Shown: positions 11,766 to 22,442 of the stretch, piece after piece
How positions within the stretch are numbered: position 1 is the stretch's first letter
Layout: the number at the start of each line of letters is the position of its first letter
NCBI GenBank assembly: GCA_033239525.1
Contig: BSYO01000026.1
Span: 5,394,001-5,458,000, forward strand
Length of the DNA stretch: 64,000 bases
DNA from: Nepenthes gracilis
Taxonomy: Eukaryota > Streptophyta > Magnoliopsida > Caryophyllales > Nepenthaceae
Reading direction: 5' to 3'
The notes under the pieces: model-generated
Told to the model about the DNA's origin: nothing
The model's input: only the letters and a program-made list of their open reading frames with translations
Database searches by the model: none
Position numbers and translations under genes: made by a program

Positions 11766-12717
11766 CATTTTATTACACTTATATGATATTCTCAATGGAT
11801 TTTTTTGGCAAAATTATATATAAACAAAATATTAAGACTTCTTGGAATTACTATTTAATTGTGTCAGATCAAGATTTGAGGTTTATATACAAATCTTTAG
11901 AGACTTTGCTAAGCACCAATTTAAAGTTTAACATGGTATTTCATTCACAAACGAATAGACTATTAGAACGAATAATTCAAATTTTGAGCATATGCTAAGA
12001 ATATCTGTTTTAAAAATAAATGAAAATTAGGATGACTATTTATTGCTATCCAAGTTTGCCTACAATAATAACAATTATGCAAGTATTAGTGTGGCACTTT
12101 TTGAATAACTCGATGGAAGATGTCATTTACCAATTCTTTGGAAAAAAATTGAAGATTACAGACTTTTGGAGTTAGAGGTAGTCTAGGAGACATTGGATAA
12201 AATTCATTTGATTTGAATCGACTTCAAGTTATTCAAAGCTGACAAAGGAGTTTTACGGACTATAAGAGGATCGAGTTGAGTTTTAAAGTTGGAGATAATA
12301 TATTTCTTAAGATATTTTCATTAAAGAGAGTCTTCAGATTTGGATTAAAATGAAAATTATAGCCAAGTTTTATTAAATTGTTTAATATTTTAAGAATGAT
12401 CAAAGAGTTGACTTATAAATTAGCCTTACCTCTGAGTCTAAGAAATATTCATAGTATTTTTCTTGTCTCAATGCTTTGCAAATATGTTTACAACCCTTAT
12501 TAGATTATTAAGTATGAACCATTAATGATCAATAAAAATTTAACATAAATTGAAGAATCAGTTCAAATTTTAGAAAGTTAAAGTCAAGTACTCCATTTTA
12601 AAATTATTTCTTTGGTTAAAATATTATAGAAAAATTATTCGTACAAGAAAGTCAAATAAGAACAAGAAGATTAAATCTAAGATAAGTATCCCCATTTATT
12701 TCTTCATTAAGTTATGT
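11766..12717 (+). pseudogene. Ty3/gypsy integrase C-terminal half (split relic)
   Basis: After the second CATTT duplication, integrase similarity resumes in shifting frames. HF is followed by FLAKLYINKILRLLG (family pattern DKLAELYI.EIVRLHG), IVSDQDLRF, FHSQTNRLLERIIQ (family FHPQTDGQSERTIQ), and further on LALPLSLRNIHSIFLVSMLC and KYEPL (family LSNVHNVFHVSMLRKY...YEPL). This is the core and C-terminal domain typical of chromovirus-like Gypsy pol. Many stops and frameshifts are present. The relic ends near the KYPHLF-like C-terminus, where the minus-strand Gypsy LTR begins at 12718. Confidence 0.85.
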
Positions 12718-14704
12718 TGTCGAGTTTTAAATTTCGATTCCGTAATTAATACGTAACTAAATAATTATTAATTAACTAAGTATTCTCTAATTAATATTTA
12801 GACATGAATTTTACATCAAAACCTCAATTGATTACAATAAAATTGATACAACATCATACACTGGGATCCAAACGAGTGCCACATTTCTTGTGGCTCCAGT
12901 ACTAATCTAACTGTGGCGTCGAACCTTACATAAAAAGTAATACAGGTCATAAAAAATTAGAATATATAAATTTACATAAATACAATACATAACTGTTGGA
13001 GAACCACATATCACATCGGCAACCCATAATAACAATATTCGAAATGACCGACATTTGACTTAACTAGTATAGCTGCTATCTAAATAATATAATCATCAAT
13101 TCCTGTCGCCTGAAACCGAAATTAAAGCTAAAATTACAACAATAGACGCATTAATTATTGTCCGATAATCATAGTATAGCATTAAATATTAATAGAATTC
13201 TAAACTAAACTCTTCAAATATCATAAATCTTTATTTTTGTTCATCCAACAAAAACTCATACATCTCATTTGAGAGGGTTAGTAAAATAGTAATGAGTTAG
13301 CCAAAATTTAGTAAGATATATAAGATAATAAATAAACGTTTATAATTTATATTACAAATATATCAAAAAATTATAGATCACGATTGGGTATAATGATATG
13401 GAATTTTCATAAGACTTGTGGAAGAAATTCAATTTACGCATCTCTAGAATTTTTATCATATTCTTTCTCAATTTAAATCATTAAATCATACTCAAATTTA
13501 ATGTTTTTTAAGAATTAAGATTAGCAAGCCTTATCAACTAAATGAGTAGACAATTAAAGCTTGAATTGTGTATATTCTCATACAGTCAAATATCATACGT
13601 TGCTACTTAAGAATCGTATGTGAGCCGTTATACATATAACCCTATATACGGGACTAAATGCCGCTTTTCACTCGCGGATGATAGGTTTAGATATTGATAT
13701 ATTATTATAATATATTAAAATATGTCATAATATATTATCCGTTGAATAATAACCATGGTCCGATACAATTCTTAGGAAAAACTCTATACTTTTCTTCTTT
13801 TTTCTTAATTTTTTTCATTACTGAAAAAAATGATCATATACTTTAACATAATTGTAGAGTTTTCTACATAATTTTATAATTTCCTAATATAAAATTTTGA
13901 ATTATAATGTCTTTAATTATGCAAAATCATTCTTAGAACTTAATGCAGCAAAATTCAGCATGATTTAATACAAAAATTAGCAACAGCACATGCATAGTAA
14001 AATTCAGGAATTTAGTGCAGAAATCAGCATACATGCAGGGTATCCACTAAATTTCTGAACATGTACTGGTTAATTTAACATGTAGGAATTTAGTTTTAAC
14101 AATTTATAAACATGTAAAAATACCATATACAAAATTCATACATGCAGAGGCATTAAATCCATATTTTCAGATATGCAAGTAAATATAGTACGAATTTAGC
14201 TCATGCTAACAATATCCATATGCTTGGACATGAAATTCATAAATATATTGTAGAGAAATGAATAAAATTCACATACATGCTAAATACAAATATTATACTT
14301 TAAATTTATATTATGTATGAGTATTTAAATAAGAAAAATACTTAGAAAATTATGAAAAAATAGCAATAACAGAAAAAGAAATTTAGAATGCACTCATTTT
14401 TACTTAATTCTCATCAAAAACTAGTTTGGATCAACTGAATTTGAGTCTCTATGACCTCCGCTCTCTCCTCCTCTCTCGTCTCCTCGCTGTTTCTTTCTCT
14501 TCTCCCAAAACATATAATAAAAATAACAGAAATGAGTCGGAGAATTCTGTTTATATATAGTGGTATTTGAGCACCACTTAGGCGTGCATCGAGCGTTAAG
14601 GCTTCTAGACTACTACACTGGAGCACGGCTTGGGCATGCCTCGAGTATGTAGCTACTGCCAATGATCGCTCAAACATCTCTCGGATGTACATTGAATGTG
14701 AACA
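12718..14704 (-). mobile_element. Minus-strand Gypsy 3' LTR, truncated at its 5' end
   Basis: The first 580 bp or so align with 15981-16555 in the same direction (shared blocks: TAACTAAATAATTATTAATTAA, CACATATCACATCGGCAA, CGACATTTGACTTAAC). Read on the minus strand, a CG-containing island (about 14575-14700) is followed by a TATATATAAACAG promoter (about 14546-14560) and a GAGAGAGGAGGAGAGAG leader, as in the other Gypsy LTRs of this window. At about 14704 the LTR is fused directly to an RNase H fragment, so the LTR start is missing. Confidence 0.7.
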
Positions 14705-15611
14705 TTCTGCCACCAACTCCAAATCAAGAGTTGGATAGTTCTTTTCATGAGTATTCAATTGTCTTGACCCATAAGTAATTACCTGGATTCAGAAATACGT
14801 GCTGAAATCCCAAAGATAGTAAGTTTACCTTTCACCACGGTAGGCGATGCATCCACATCATGTGTCATACTACAAAAGTGCATCTTGAAGCACTTGGCTT
14901 TCTCACCATTAGCCTCGTAGAATGAGGACAATCTATGACTATGTGGTCGAGCTGACCATAGTTGAAGTAGGCTCCTAAAATTTTGTAACACGACCTCCCT
15001 CAATGAGATTTTTCACAATGTAGGCACACGGGCATTGCTGATTGTGGGCCCTTTACACTCTAGATTTCAGCTTCTTTCATTCCTTTCTCTTCCAGCTTTT
15101 ACTTCTTATGAAATCCTCCTCATCTTGAATTTTGACCAAAACTTTACCCCCCATGGCTAATGGTCCACTTCTCAAAGAACTTATTTCTTTCTGGCTCCTT
15201 CTTAAACAAGAGAGTTCAGTCCAACACGTCTCCATATGTTGTCAACTTTAAAGTAACCACCTGCCTTCGGATGGTGTCATTAAAACATTGCAAAAATTTT
15301 TTCACCTTTCTTACTTCATCATGCACCATATGCGGGGTATAGCGTGACAATTCCATAAACTTAACATTGTATTATGGCACTGTCCAATTTCCTTACCTCA
15401 ACCAAGCAAACTCATCTTCCTTTTGCTCACAATGACTCGTCGAAAAATACTTATCCACGAATGCCTCCATAAATATGTCCCCACGATATTTTTCATCCTG
15501 CAAACCCGTGGCTTTTTCCCTCATTGACCACCAATGGTCAACTTTGCCCACTAGCTTGTATGTGGCAAACATCACATTGTCTTCTTTCAGACATCGAATT
15601 ACCACAAACAC
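14705..15611 (-). pseudogene. Deleted Gypsy gag-protease fused to an RNase H fragment
   Basis: Reading the minus strand from 15611: a Retrotrans_gag-type domain (ATYKLVGKVDHWW, then FVDKYFSTSHCEQKEDEFAWL), then KFMELSRYTPH, then a degraded zinc knuckle (about 14940), then the start of an aspartic protease (VVKGKLTIFGISAR, about 14795-14836). Within about 20 bases of that, the sequence jumps to the pol RNase H motif NTHEKNYPTLDLEL (about 14710-14758). Protease body, reverse transcriptase and most of RNase H are missing, and integrase is absent. It is a chimeric internal region left by a large deletion. Confidence 0.8.
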
Positions 15612-15965
15612 TTTCTAGATCATTCATATCTAAATCTCTGCCTCATTGGGATCTAAATCACCCATAAATTCTGGCACCCATTCATTCGTGAATCAGTCAT
15701 AAGATATCATTCATGGATTCATTGGCATAGGAATCGGCCCCGAGTTAGGCTGACCTCAAACTATATATTCCATCACGTCCGTCATCCATGCCATGATGTT
15801 CAAATATTCCTCCTCATAATCAAGGCATAAGCTAGATCCAACGTTGCCTCCTTATCCTACCATCTCTTAATCCTATCATAAAAACATTAATTAGACTAGA
15901 ATCTCAAATCAAAATTAATAAACTCAATCCTTAGACTAATTGAGGCATCCCCTTACAAATTTTTT

Positions 15966-15972
15966 GATACCA
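15966..15972 (-). other. Decayed primer-binding site of minus-strand Gypsy element
   Basis: The minus strand reads TGGTATCAAAAAA just inside the 5' LTR (LTR edge at 15981). It matches the start of the usual TGGTATCAGAGC, with the 3' part mutated. Confidence 0.6.
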
Positions 15973-15980
15973 CTTTAAAC

Positions 15981-16555
15981 TGTCACTTCTTAAATCTTGA
16001 TCCTATAATTAACACTTAACTAAATAATTATTAATTAAATAATTGTCCTCTACTTAAGATCCAGACATGAATTTCATGTCGAAACCTCAATTAATCACAA
16101 TAAAATTGATATAATATCATGCACATGATCAAAATAAGTGTCACGCCTCATGTGACTTCAATACTGATCTAACCATGATATCGGACCTTATTTAAAGGGT
16201 GATACTTGTCATAAAAAATTAGAGTATACAAATTTGGAAAAATAAAATACATAATTGCTGAACAACCACATATCACATCGGCAATCCATAATAACAATGT
16301 ATGAAATGATCGACATTTGACTTAACACATATAGTTGCTGTTCAAATAACATTATCATCAATCACTGTCATCTGAAATCAAAATTAAAGCTAAAATTATA
16401 ATATTAAACAGTTTAACTACTGTCTAAAAATAATAGTACAGTATTAAATATTAATAGAACTTTAAACTAAACTTTTCGAATACTATCGATCTTCATTCTT
16501 GTTTATTCAGCAAAAACCAGTGTATCTCATCTTAGGGGGTTAATAAAATAGTCAA
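15981..16555 (-). mobile_element. Minus-strand Gypsy 5' LTR, 3'-terminal part only
   Basis: It begins TGTCACTTCTTAAATC on the plus strand (LTR 3' end on the minus strand) and is collinear with 12718-13310. Similarity stops near 16555, where the next 40 bp look like the pol end/PPT preceding the plus-strand LTR at 16596. The 5' part of this LTR is therefore missing and no right-hand target duplication can be recognised. Confidence 0.65.
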
Positions 16556-16595
16556 AACCTAATTTTTGATATTTGGCCATTGTTTGTGGAGACAT

Positions 16596-18585
16596 TGTAA
16601 GGTTCACATTTTTTATTTATGATAATTATAATTCAATAATATGATATAATCAAAATTAAGGTCATTAGATGTAAAAAGTGTAGAAAAAATTAATTTATCG
16701 GTCAAGTTTGGGCCATGCCTGAGGTGCATCCGAAGCACATGGGAGTGTGCTTTCCAGGGGGTCTCACCTGAAGGGTGCCTGAGCCGAGCTCGAGCATTGA
16801 CTCCGGTAAGATCCCACTTGAAGCGTGCCTGAGCTAAGCTCAAGTGCATTTTCTAGTGGTACCGCACTCGATAAGCACCCGAGACGTGCTCGAGTGTGAT
16901 ATTCCAGAATGCCCACGCTCGAGTGATGCCCAACCGGCGCTTGAGTGCCGGAGTAGTAAAAAAGGCCATTCCTTCTCCCTCACTGCCATTATTGAATGAT
17001 TCTTGCAGAGGAGAGAGATAGCGATGAAGGAGGAATGGAAGAGAAGAGAGTGAAAGTAAAGGAAGAGGCTCCAAAAGCTTAAATCTGAGTAAGAAAACTA
17101 GTAGATCGGGTCAAGATAAGTGCACTCTAAGATTTCTTTTTCAGTTGTTGTTTATTCCCGTTCGACTTAAGTATTATTACTCTAATACTCATCCTAATTA
17201 AGCTTTCAAAGTAAAAACATTAAAAATGTGCATATTTGTTGATTTACCATGCTTTTATAATAAGATTTGTCAAAAACTCCCGTTTATTTACTTATATCTT
17301 AAATATATATATTATAAAAATTTTCTTTCCATGTTTAGAAGCCTAAAAATAATTTTTACATATTTGTACTTTAAGTTTATAAATTTTAAATTATTTCATG
17401 TTATTTACGTATGCTCAAAATATACTGTATATTTAATGTTATAAAGTATGCTCTTCATGGTACTGAATTTTCCTAATATTCTGTCTTATCTGTATTATTA
17501 ATAAATTTTTATGACTAAGAAATTTACCATGATAAAATGTGTAAGCTTTATGAAAAATAATTATGGGAGAGATTCTACAATTATATTAAGAACTTATGAA
17601 CTATTTTTTAAAAGGGTGAGAACTAAGTATATATGAAGTCAAGTGTATAATTACCTAAGAAATTAAGAAACTGGAATAAGAAATATTTGACAGATAATAT
17701 ATTTTTGTATACATTAGTATACTATAGTAGAAGATCATTGTCTGCTAATGATCATTTGCGGTTTATGGCCCCGTCTATAGGATATATAAATGTAGACGGT
17801 TCACCTTCGGGCCTAGAATAGGAGGAGAAGGTCTTAGATTATGTAGAAGCAAATACAATCTATGTTTTGATTAACCACTCCTTTAGTTGGTAAGACTTAC
17901 TAACTCTAATCCCTAAAAAAAGTGAGTTTTCAGTATGATTTGAGGAGTAAGATAATGAAAGAACATGACAAAGAATTTTAAATGTATTATGAAAATATTT
18001 TCAAATCATGTTTTATAATTGAACATTTATTCTTATCCCTTTTGATATGTACAGTTATATTTTAAGTATAAAGTATGTATATATATATTTTGATATATAT
18101 GCGTACCTTATTGAGTATTTAACTCACTTTTTTATTATTTTTGCTAACTCTTCAAATGATCCGTACGAGTTTATGACCGACGAGCAGAACTGAAGACTAG
18201 TGCATAATTTTATGGCTTATAGATATCTTACGATGTATTTAGGCATCATCTTTTATATTTCTAATACGTCAGTTGTTCCTAGATCTGTTGTAATATTTTG
18301 GATGTATGTATTATTATATTATTAGGAAAGCTTATCTATGTTTTGGTTGAAGCCTAGTATATTTGGATTATAAAATTGCTTCCGCAGGTCTGAAAGTATT
18401 TATAGACATCTTCTTGATTTAGGTCCAGTGACGTAGTATGTTTTTGGTTTATTGTCGGAGCCATGATGTCGCGACATTATATTGTGGATCCTGTGTATGT
18501 TGATATACATTTATTATATCAAATTTAACAGCTAATAGTTTATAAGAATTAAGTTAATGACGGATTCGGGAGCTGTTCTGTCACA
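16596..18585 (+). mobile_element. Gypsy 3' LTR (plus strand) of the oldest element
   Basis: It starts TGTAAGGTTCAC and ends GTTCTGTCACA, and shares layout with the LTRs at 22443, 46650 and 49818: an AT-rich start with a TAATATGATATAATCAAAATTAA-like block, a CG-rich island (about 16710-16960), a GA-rich leader with a TAGATCGGGTCAAGATAAGTGCAC-type block, and a CTCACTTTTTTATT...GAGTTTATGACCGACGAG block near 18121-18182. TTTGTGGAGACAT just upstream resembles a decayed polypurine tract. I infer that it ends the plus-strand element whose integrase lies at 3876-12717. Its flanks GACAT and ATCAT are not a clear duplication. Confidence 0.7.
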
Positions 18586-19429
18586 ATCATTATCAATCCT
18601 GAGTTCTAATTTGTTTGAAAGATTTTTACTTTTACGATTTCATGTATTTATACGAACTTGGCATGCTTTATGTTCATGTGTTTCATCCGTCCGAATAATT
18701 TTTACAGGTTTTATATTTATATATGTTTGCATGACTTTGTCATGTCATACATTCATATATTTGTGTATGATTTTTACATATTTAATTACATTTTCAAAAT
18801 TTTTGATATTTTAATTTTCGATCATGTATATTGTCCTTTACATTTTTATATGTTACATCAATATATAATAATTTGTACATGCTTTGCTAATTGTTATATT
18901 GACTACCATCCTCTTTTTGCTAACCTTTTAGATTAGTGGGTTCAAATATAGTTACAAGGATTTCAAAGAATAAAAAGGCTTTTGAAAGAATAGTTTTTAG
19001 ATGTTTTAGTTGTATTTTGATTTTTCAATTAAGAGTCTATTAATTTGATTTTTAGATTGTCTGTGTTATGGCTACGTGTTGAGAATTATTATAATTCAGT
19101 AAAACATTGGATATCACATTGTTGGTTGCGATAATTGTAGATTTGAGATACTTTTCCTTACCTATTGTCTAAGTAGATCAAGAGTTGGGTGTTCAGAGTC
19201 ACCAGGAAATATTTTTATACTGTTTAAAATAATAAAATATTAGCTTTTAAGTCATGTATTTTAATATTTATTTATTGCTATACTATTTAAGGATATTTGT
19301 CAGATAATCGCATTCTAGAGTTGGATTGAGTTTAATTTAGTATTTTAATATTTATTTATAGCTCTTAAATTAGAATCTAATTGATATATTTAATTACAAA
19401 TCTTGTTGTTGGGATGTGACAAAACCAAA
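18586..19429. other. AT-rich stretch, nothing recognised
   Basis: Short T- and A-rich reading frames here have low-complexity composition (Phe, Ile, Tyr, Cys) and no motif. I see no RNA gene or element terminus. Confidence 0.5.
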
Positions 19430-20545
19430 TAGTGTCTGCTTCTTTGGGCATACCCTTTTTTTTTTTTTTTTTGGAAAGTAAACTGTATAAATCAAGCTTT
19501 TTTTATAATGATAGCCACCGCACTCATGACCCCATAACCCAAAAACCCCTTGCGGGATTTTTTTAAAAACTGTGTTAGGGTAAGCTTTTTTATGATGATC
19601 GGCCCCGCTGCATCGCGCCCATAACCTGAAACCCCTGGGGATTTTTGGGAGGCACAAGACCACTTTGGTGCTTCCATGGGGGATCGAACTGGGTTGGGAG
19701 GCACACTTCGTGTGTTTAACCACCGTGCCAATTAACCGACAAACCGTATAAGGGTAAGCTTTTATAGTGATCGGCCCCACTTTTCTCGCGGCCCATAACC
19801 TGAAACCCTCAGGATTTTGAAAAAGCGTGTTAAGGGTAAGTTTTTATAGTGGCCCCACCGCACTGGGCAGCCCCATAACCTGCAAAAACCCTCATGGGAT
19901 TTTTTGTGAGGCACAGTACCACTTTGGTGCTTCCATGCGGATCGAACCTGGGGGGGAGGCACACTTCCGTGTGTTTAACCTTGAGTGCCAATTCCGCTTC
20001 GCAAATGTGTGTTAAGGGAAGCTTTTTTATAGTGACCAGCCCCACCTCACTTGCGGCCCCATAACCGAAACCCCTTGCGGGATTTTTGGGAGGCCGCAGA
20101 TTACCACTTTGGTGCTTCTGGGATCGAACACAGGTGGGGAGGCACACTTCGTGTGTTTAACCACTGTGCCAATTCCGCTTCAAAAACTGTTAAAGGTAAG
20201 CCTTTTATAGTGACGGCCCCACCGCACTCGCGCCCCATAACCCAAAAACCTTGCGGGATTTTTTGGGAGGCACAAGATTTCACTTTGTGCTTCCGGGGAT
20301 CGAACTCCGAGAGGGGGAGGCACACTTCCGTGTGTTTAACCACTGTGCCAATTCCGCTCTAAGCTGTGTTAAGGGTAGCTTTTATAGTGATCGGGTCCCA
20401 CCGCACTCGCGCCCCATAACCTTAAACCCCTTGCGAAATTTTTTTGGGAGGCACAGTACCACTTTGGTGCTTAGCTGGGATCAAACCAGGTGGGGAGGCA
20501 CACTTCCGTGTGTTTAACCACAGTGCCAATTCCGCTTCGGCAAAT
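19430..20545 (-). repeat. Tandem array of a tRNA-derived SINE-like unit
   Basis: Read on the minus strand, each unit contains TTGGCACAGTGGTTAA, which fits the pol III A box (TRGCNNAGYNGG), and about 36 bp later GGTTCGATCC, which fits the B box (GWTCRANNC). A 3' body follows (AAGCACCAAAGTGGT...TTATGGGGC...GGGGCC.CTATAAAAGCTTACC). A-box sites lie near plus-strand positions 19725, 19987, 20167, 20346 and 20525, spaced about 180 bp except for one 262-bp gap. The CCCCATAACC body motif recurs seven times, so two units lack the tRNA-like head. Direct head-to-tail arrays are unusual for SINEs. Reading frames over this array are artefacts. Confidence 0.8.
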
Positions 20546-21500
20546 TGGCATACCCGCTAAATAACGAATTTATTATAAGTTATTTCAATTTCGTTGGCAC
20601 TTCAATTTATTTTAATATTTTTTTTCATCCCACTTTTCCCGTCTTCTTGAATAAAAGGCATTTTATTCTTAGGATTTTTTACTTTTTCCGAAAAATAAAG
20701 TCTATTAAGAGGTATTTACTTGCCTTGAAAAATTTATTGTGCGTAGAGGTCATTCCATATGCTGATTTGTAAAACCTTTGTATTAGCACGAGATACTTAG
20801 GATTACTGAAAATAACATGTTGATAATCAAAATAAATGACTTTTATACTTACAACATGGCAAAATGACTCAAATATTTCGAGATTTTAGAGTTGAATTAA
20901 TTTTATTTTCAACCAAATTTAAGCCATTATTTGATAATTTGCACCTCCTGATTTTATTCGAATACAAATATAAGGGTTTTCTCTTTTTTTTTTTTGGCCA
21001 AGAAATTAACATATTTATAATTTTAAACGTTTAGCTTACAATTTCAAAAATTACACTATAACACACCAGTTACTTGAACATTAATTTTGTGTTGAAAATA
21101 TGGGTTAAATACAAATACACTCTGGATAGTACGTTGAGAAATAATTATAAAATAAAAAACTTTTTAGATATAAACTCAGGAGCACCAAATTATCAAGGAT
21201 CGGATACCATATAAAGAAATCAACATATCAAAATGTTTAACTTGTTAGATGAAGGACTAATAATGATTTCACATTCTAATATTTTTACTTGAACACGCTT
21301 TTTAGGCTTGAACCGATGATTATGCAAAACCATACTCCAACGATGTCGAAATAAATAATTTTTGGGATAGCTCACTCCTTGTGAATACCATACCCTTTAT
21401 ATATATTTATATTATTTAATTCGTTAGCCGGTCGCTTATAATTTTGTAAAAGGCTGGTATGATCCACACTTGAATGAATGGAGTTTTTTAATGAAAAAAA
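20546..21500. other. AT-rich stretch, nothing recognised
   Basis: No homologous-looking frame. One 75-residue frame near 20545-20772 is Phe/Ile-rich and begins inside the SINE array, so it is not supported as a gene. Confidence 0.5.
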
Positions 21501-22202
21501 TTATCCATACTTGACGGATGCATGTGATAGTGCACTTGCAATAATAATAATATAGACATGCCTTGTTCGTACTTGAAAGAGTTCACATACTAATTTGATA
21601 GGAGAGCTATGCTTGATATGTGCCTTATAAGGCATTTATACACTAATATATAGTATAGGCATGTATCAATCGCTCATGTGATCTAACTTGCTTTATATGC
21701 ATAACTTAAATGTTAGGTCACTTTTATTGATGGCTTTTTTTTTTCAACTCTCTAAACACTGAAATAGAGAGGAAAAGAGAAACAATAAGGTAAAAACTTA
21801 CTTATCTCTTTTGGCTTTAAGTTGAGTTTAATTCGTCATCAATTTTGGGTATATATTCTTGTGATTGGGAAGATCATTTTTTACCGGTTGTTAATTCTCA
21901 TTTTCTCTTGTATTCTTCATTATTTGATTTTCTCATTACAAGGTGTTGTGCCATTGGATAGTTAGAGATTTTTGTCATCAAACTTATCGTATAGTGGATA
22001 TTAGAAATATATTATTTCATATTTTTTTCTCATTTTCAAATGGGGTTTTCACATAAAACTCTTGTCTCAATTTGTAATTATTGCTTTTGTTATTATATAT
22101 TGTCATATTACATTCTCGCGTTCAAGCAAAAGGTTTGGTAACAATTATAGTAGGAATTTATTGTCAACTTTGTGAATAAAGCTTTGTGACTAGATCCTAT
22201 CA
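21500..22202 (+). mobile_element. Probable Copia 5' LTR end region
   Basis: The stretch ending CTAGATCCTATCA at about 22202 is followed two bases later by TGGTATTAGAG, a decayed tRNA-Met primer-binding site, so it should be the 3' end of an LTR. The left edge was not found, and no second LTR was seen in the window. Confidence 0.5.
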
Positions 22203-22204
22203 AA

Positions 22205-22442
22205 TGGTATTAGAGAGTTTAGGTTACCACATTAAACTTTATTTGAATTGATGGAAGATGTTCACAAAATGATTTACTTGAATGAACTAAATTTTGACTT
22301 TAGGAGGAGCAAGGTTAAAATATTTATTGTTTGCTAAAATAATACATATTCTGATTTTTAAGATCCAAATGCCCCAATCAAAATTTTAAGGAGAGTGGCT
22401 TTTTTGAACATAAGTAAGTAAATGGGTGCATTCGATAGTTTA
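22205..22442 (+). pseudogene. gag: Copia gag, N-terminal part (decayed)
   Basis: This follows the primer-binding site TGGTATTAGAG. An ATG at about 22251 opens MEDVHKMIYLNELNF, followed by further diverged gag-like codons. It is interrupted at 22442 by the solo Gypsy LTR and continues at 24821. Confidence 0.55.

Noticed and set aside
16591..18590. GACAT/ATCAT as a target duplication of the LTR at 16596
   Set aside because: Only three of five bases agree, and the sequence left of the LTR looks like pol end and PPT, so this is a 3' LTR and not a solo LTR.
19394..20517. Several 80-130 residue frames on both strands
   Set aside because: They run through the SINE-like array and repeat with its period.
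19430..20545. Genuine tRNA genes in the array
   Set aside because: A and B boxes fit, but no cloverleaf with proper acceptor and anticodon arms can be drawn, and each unit extends well beyond tRNA length.
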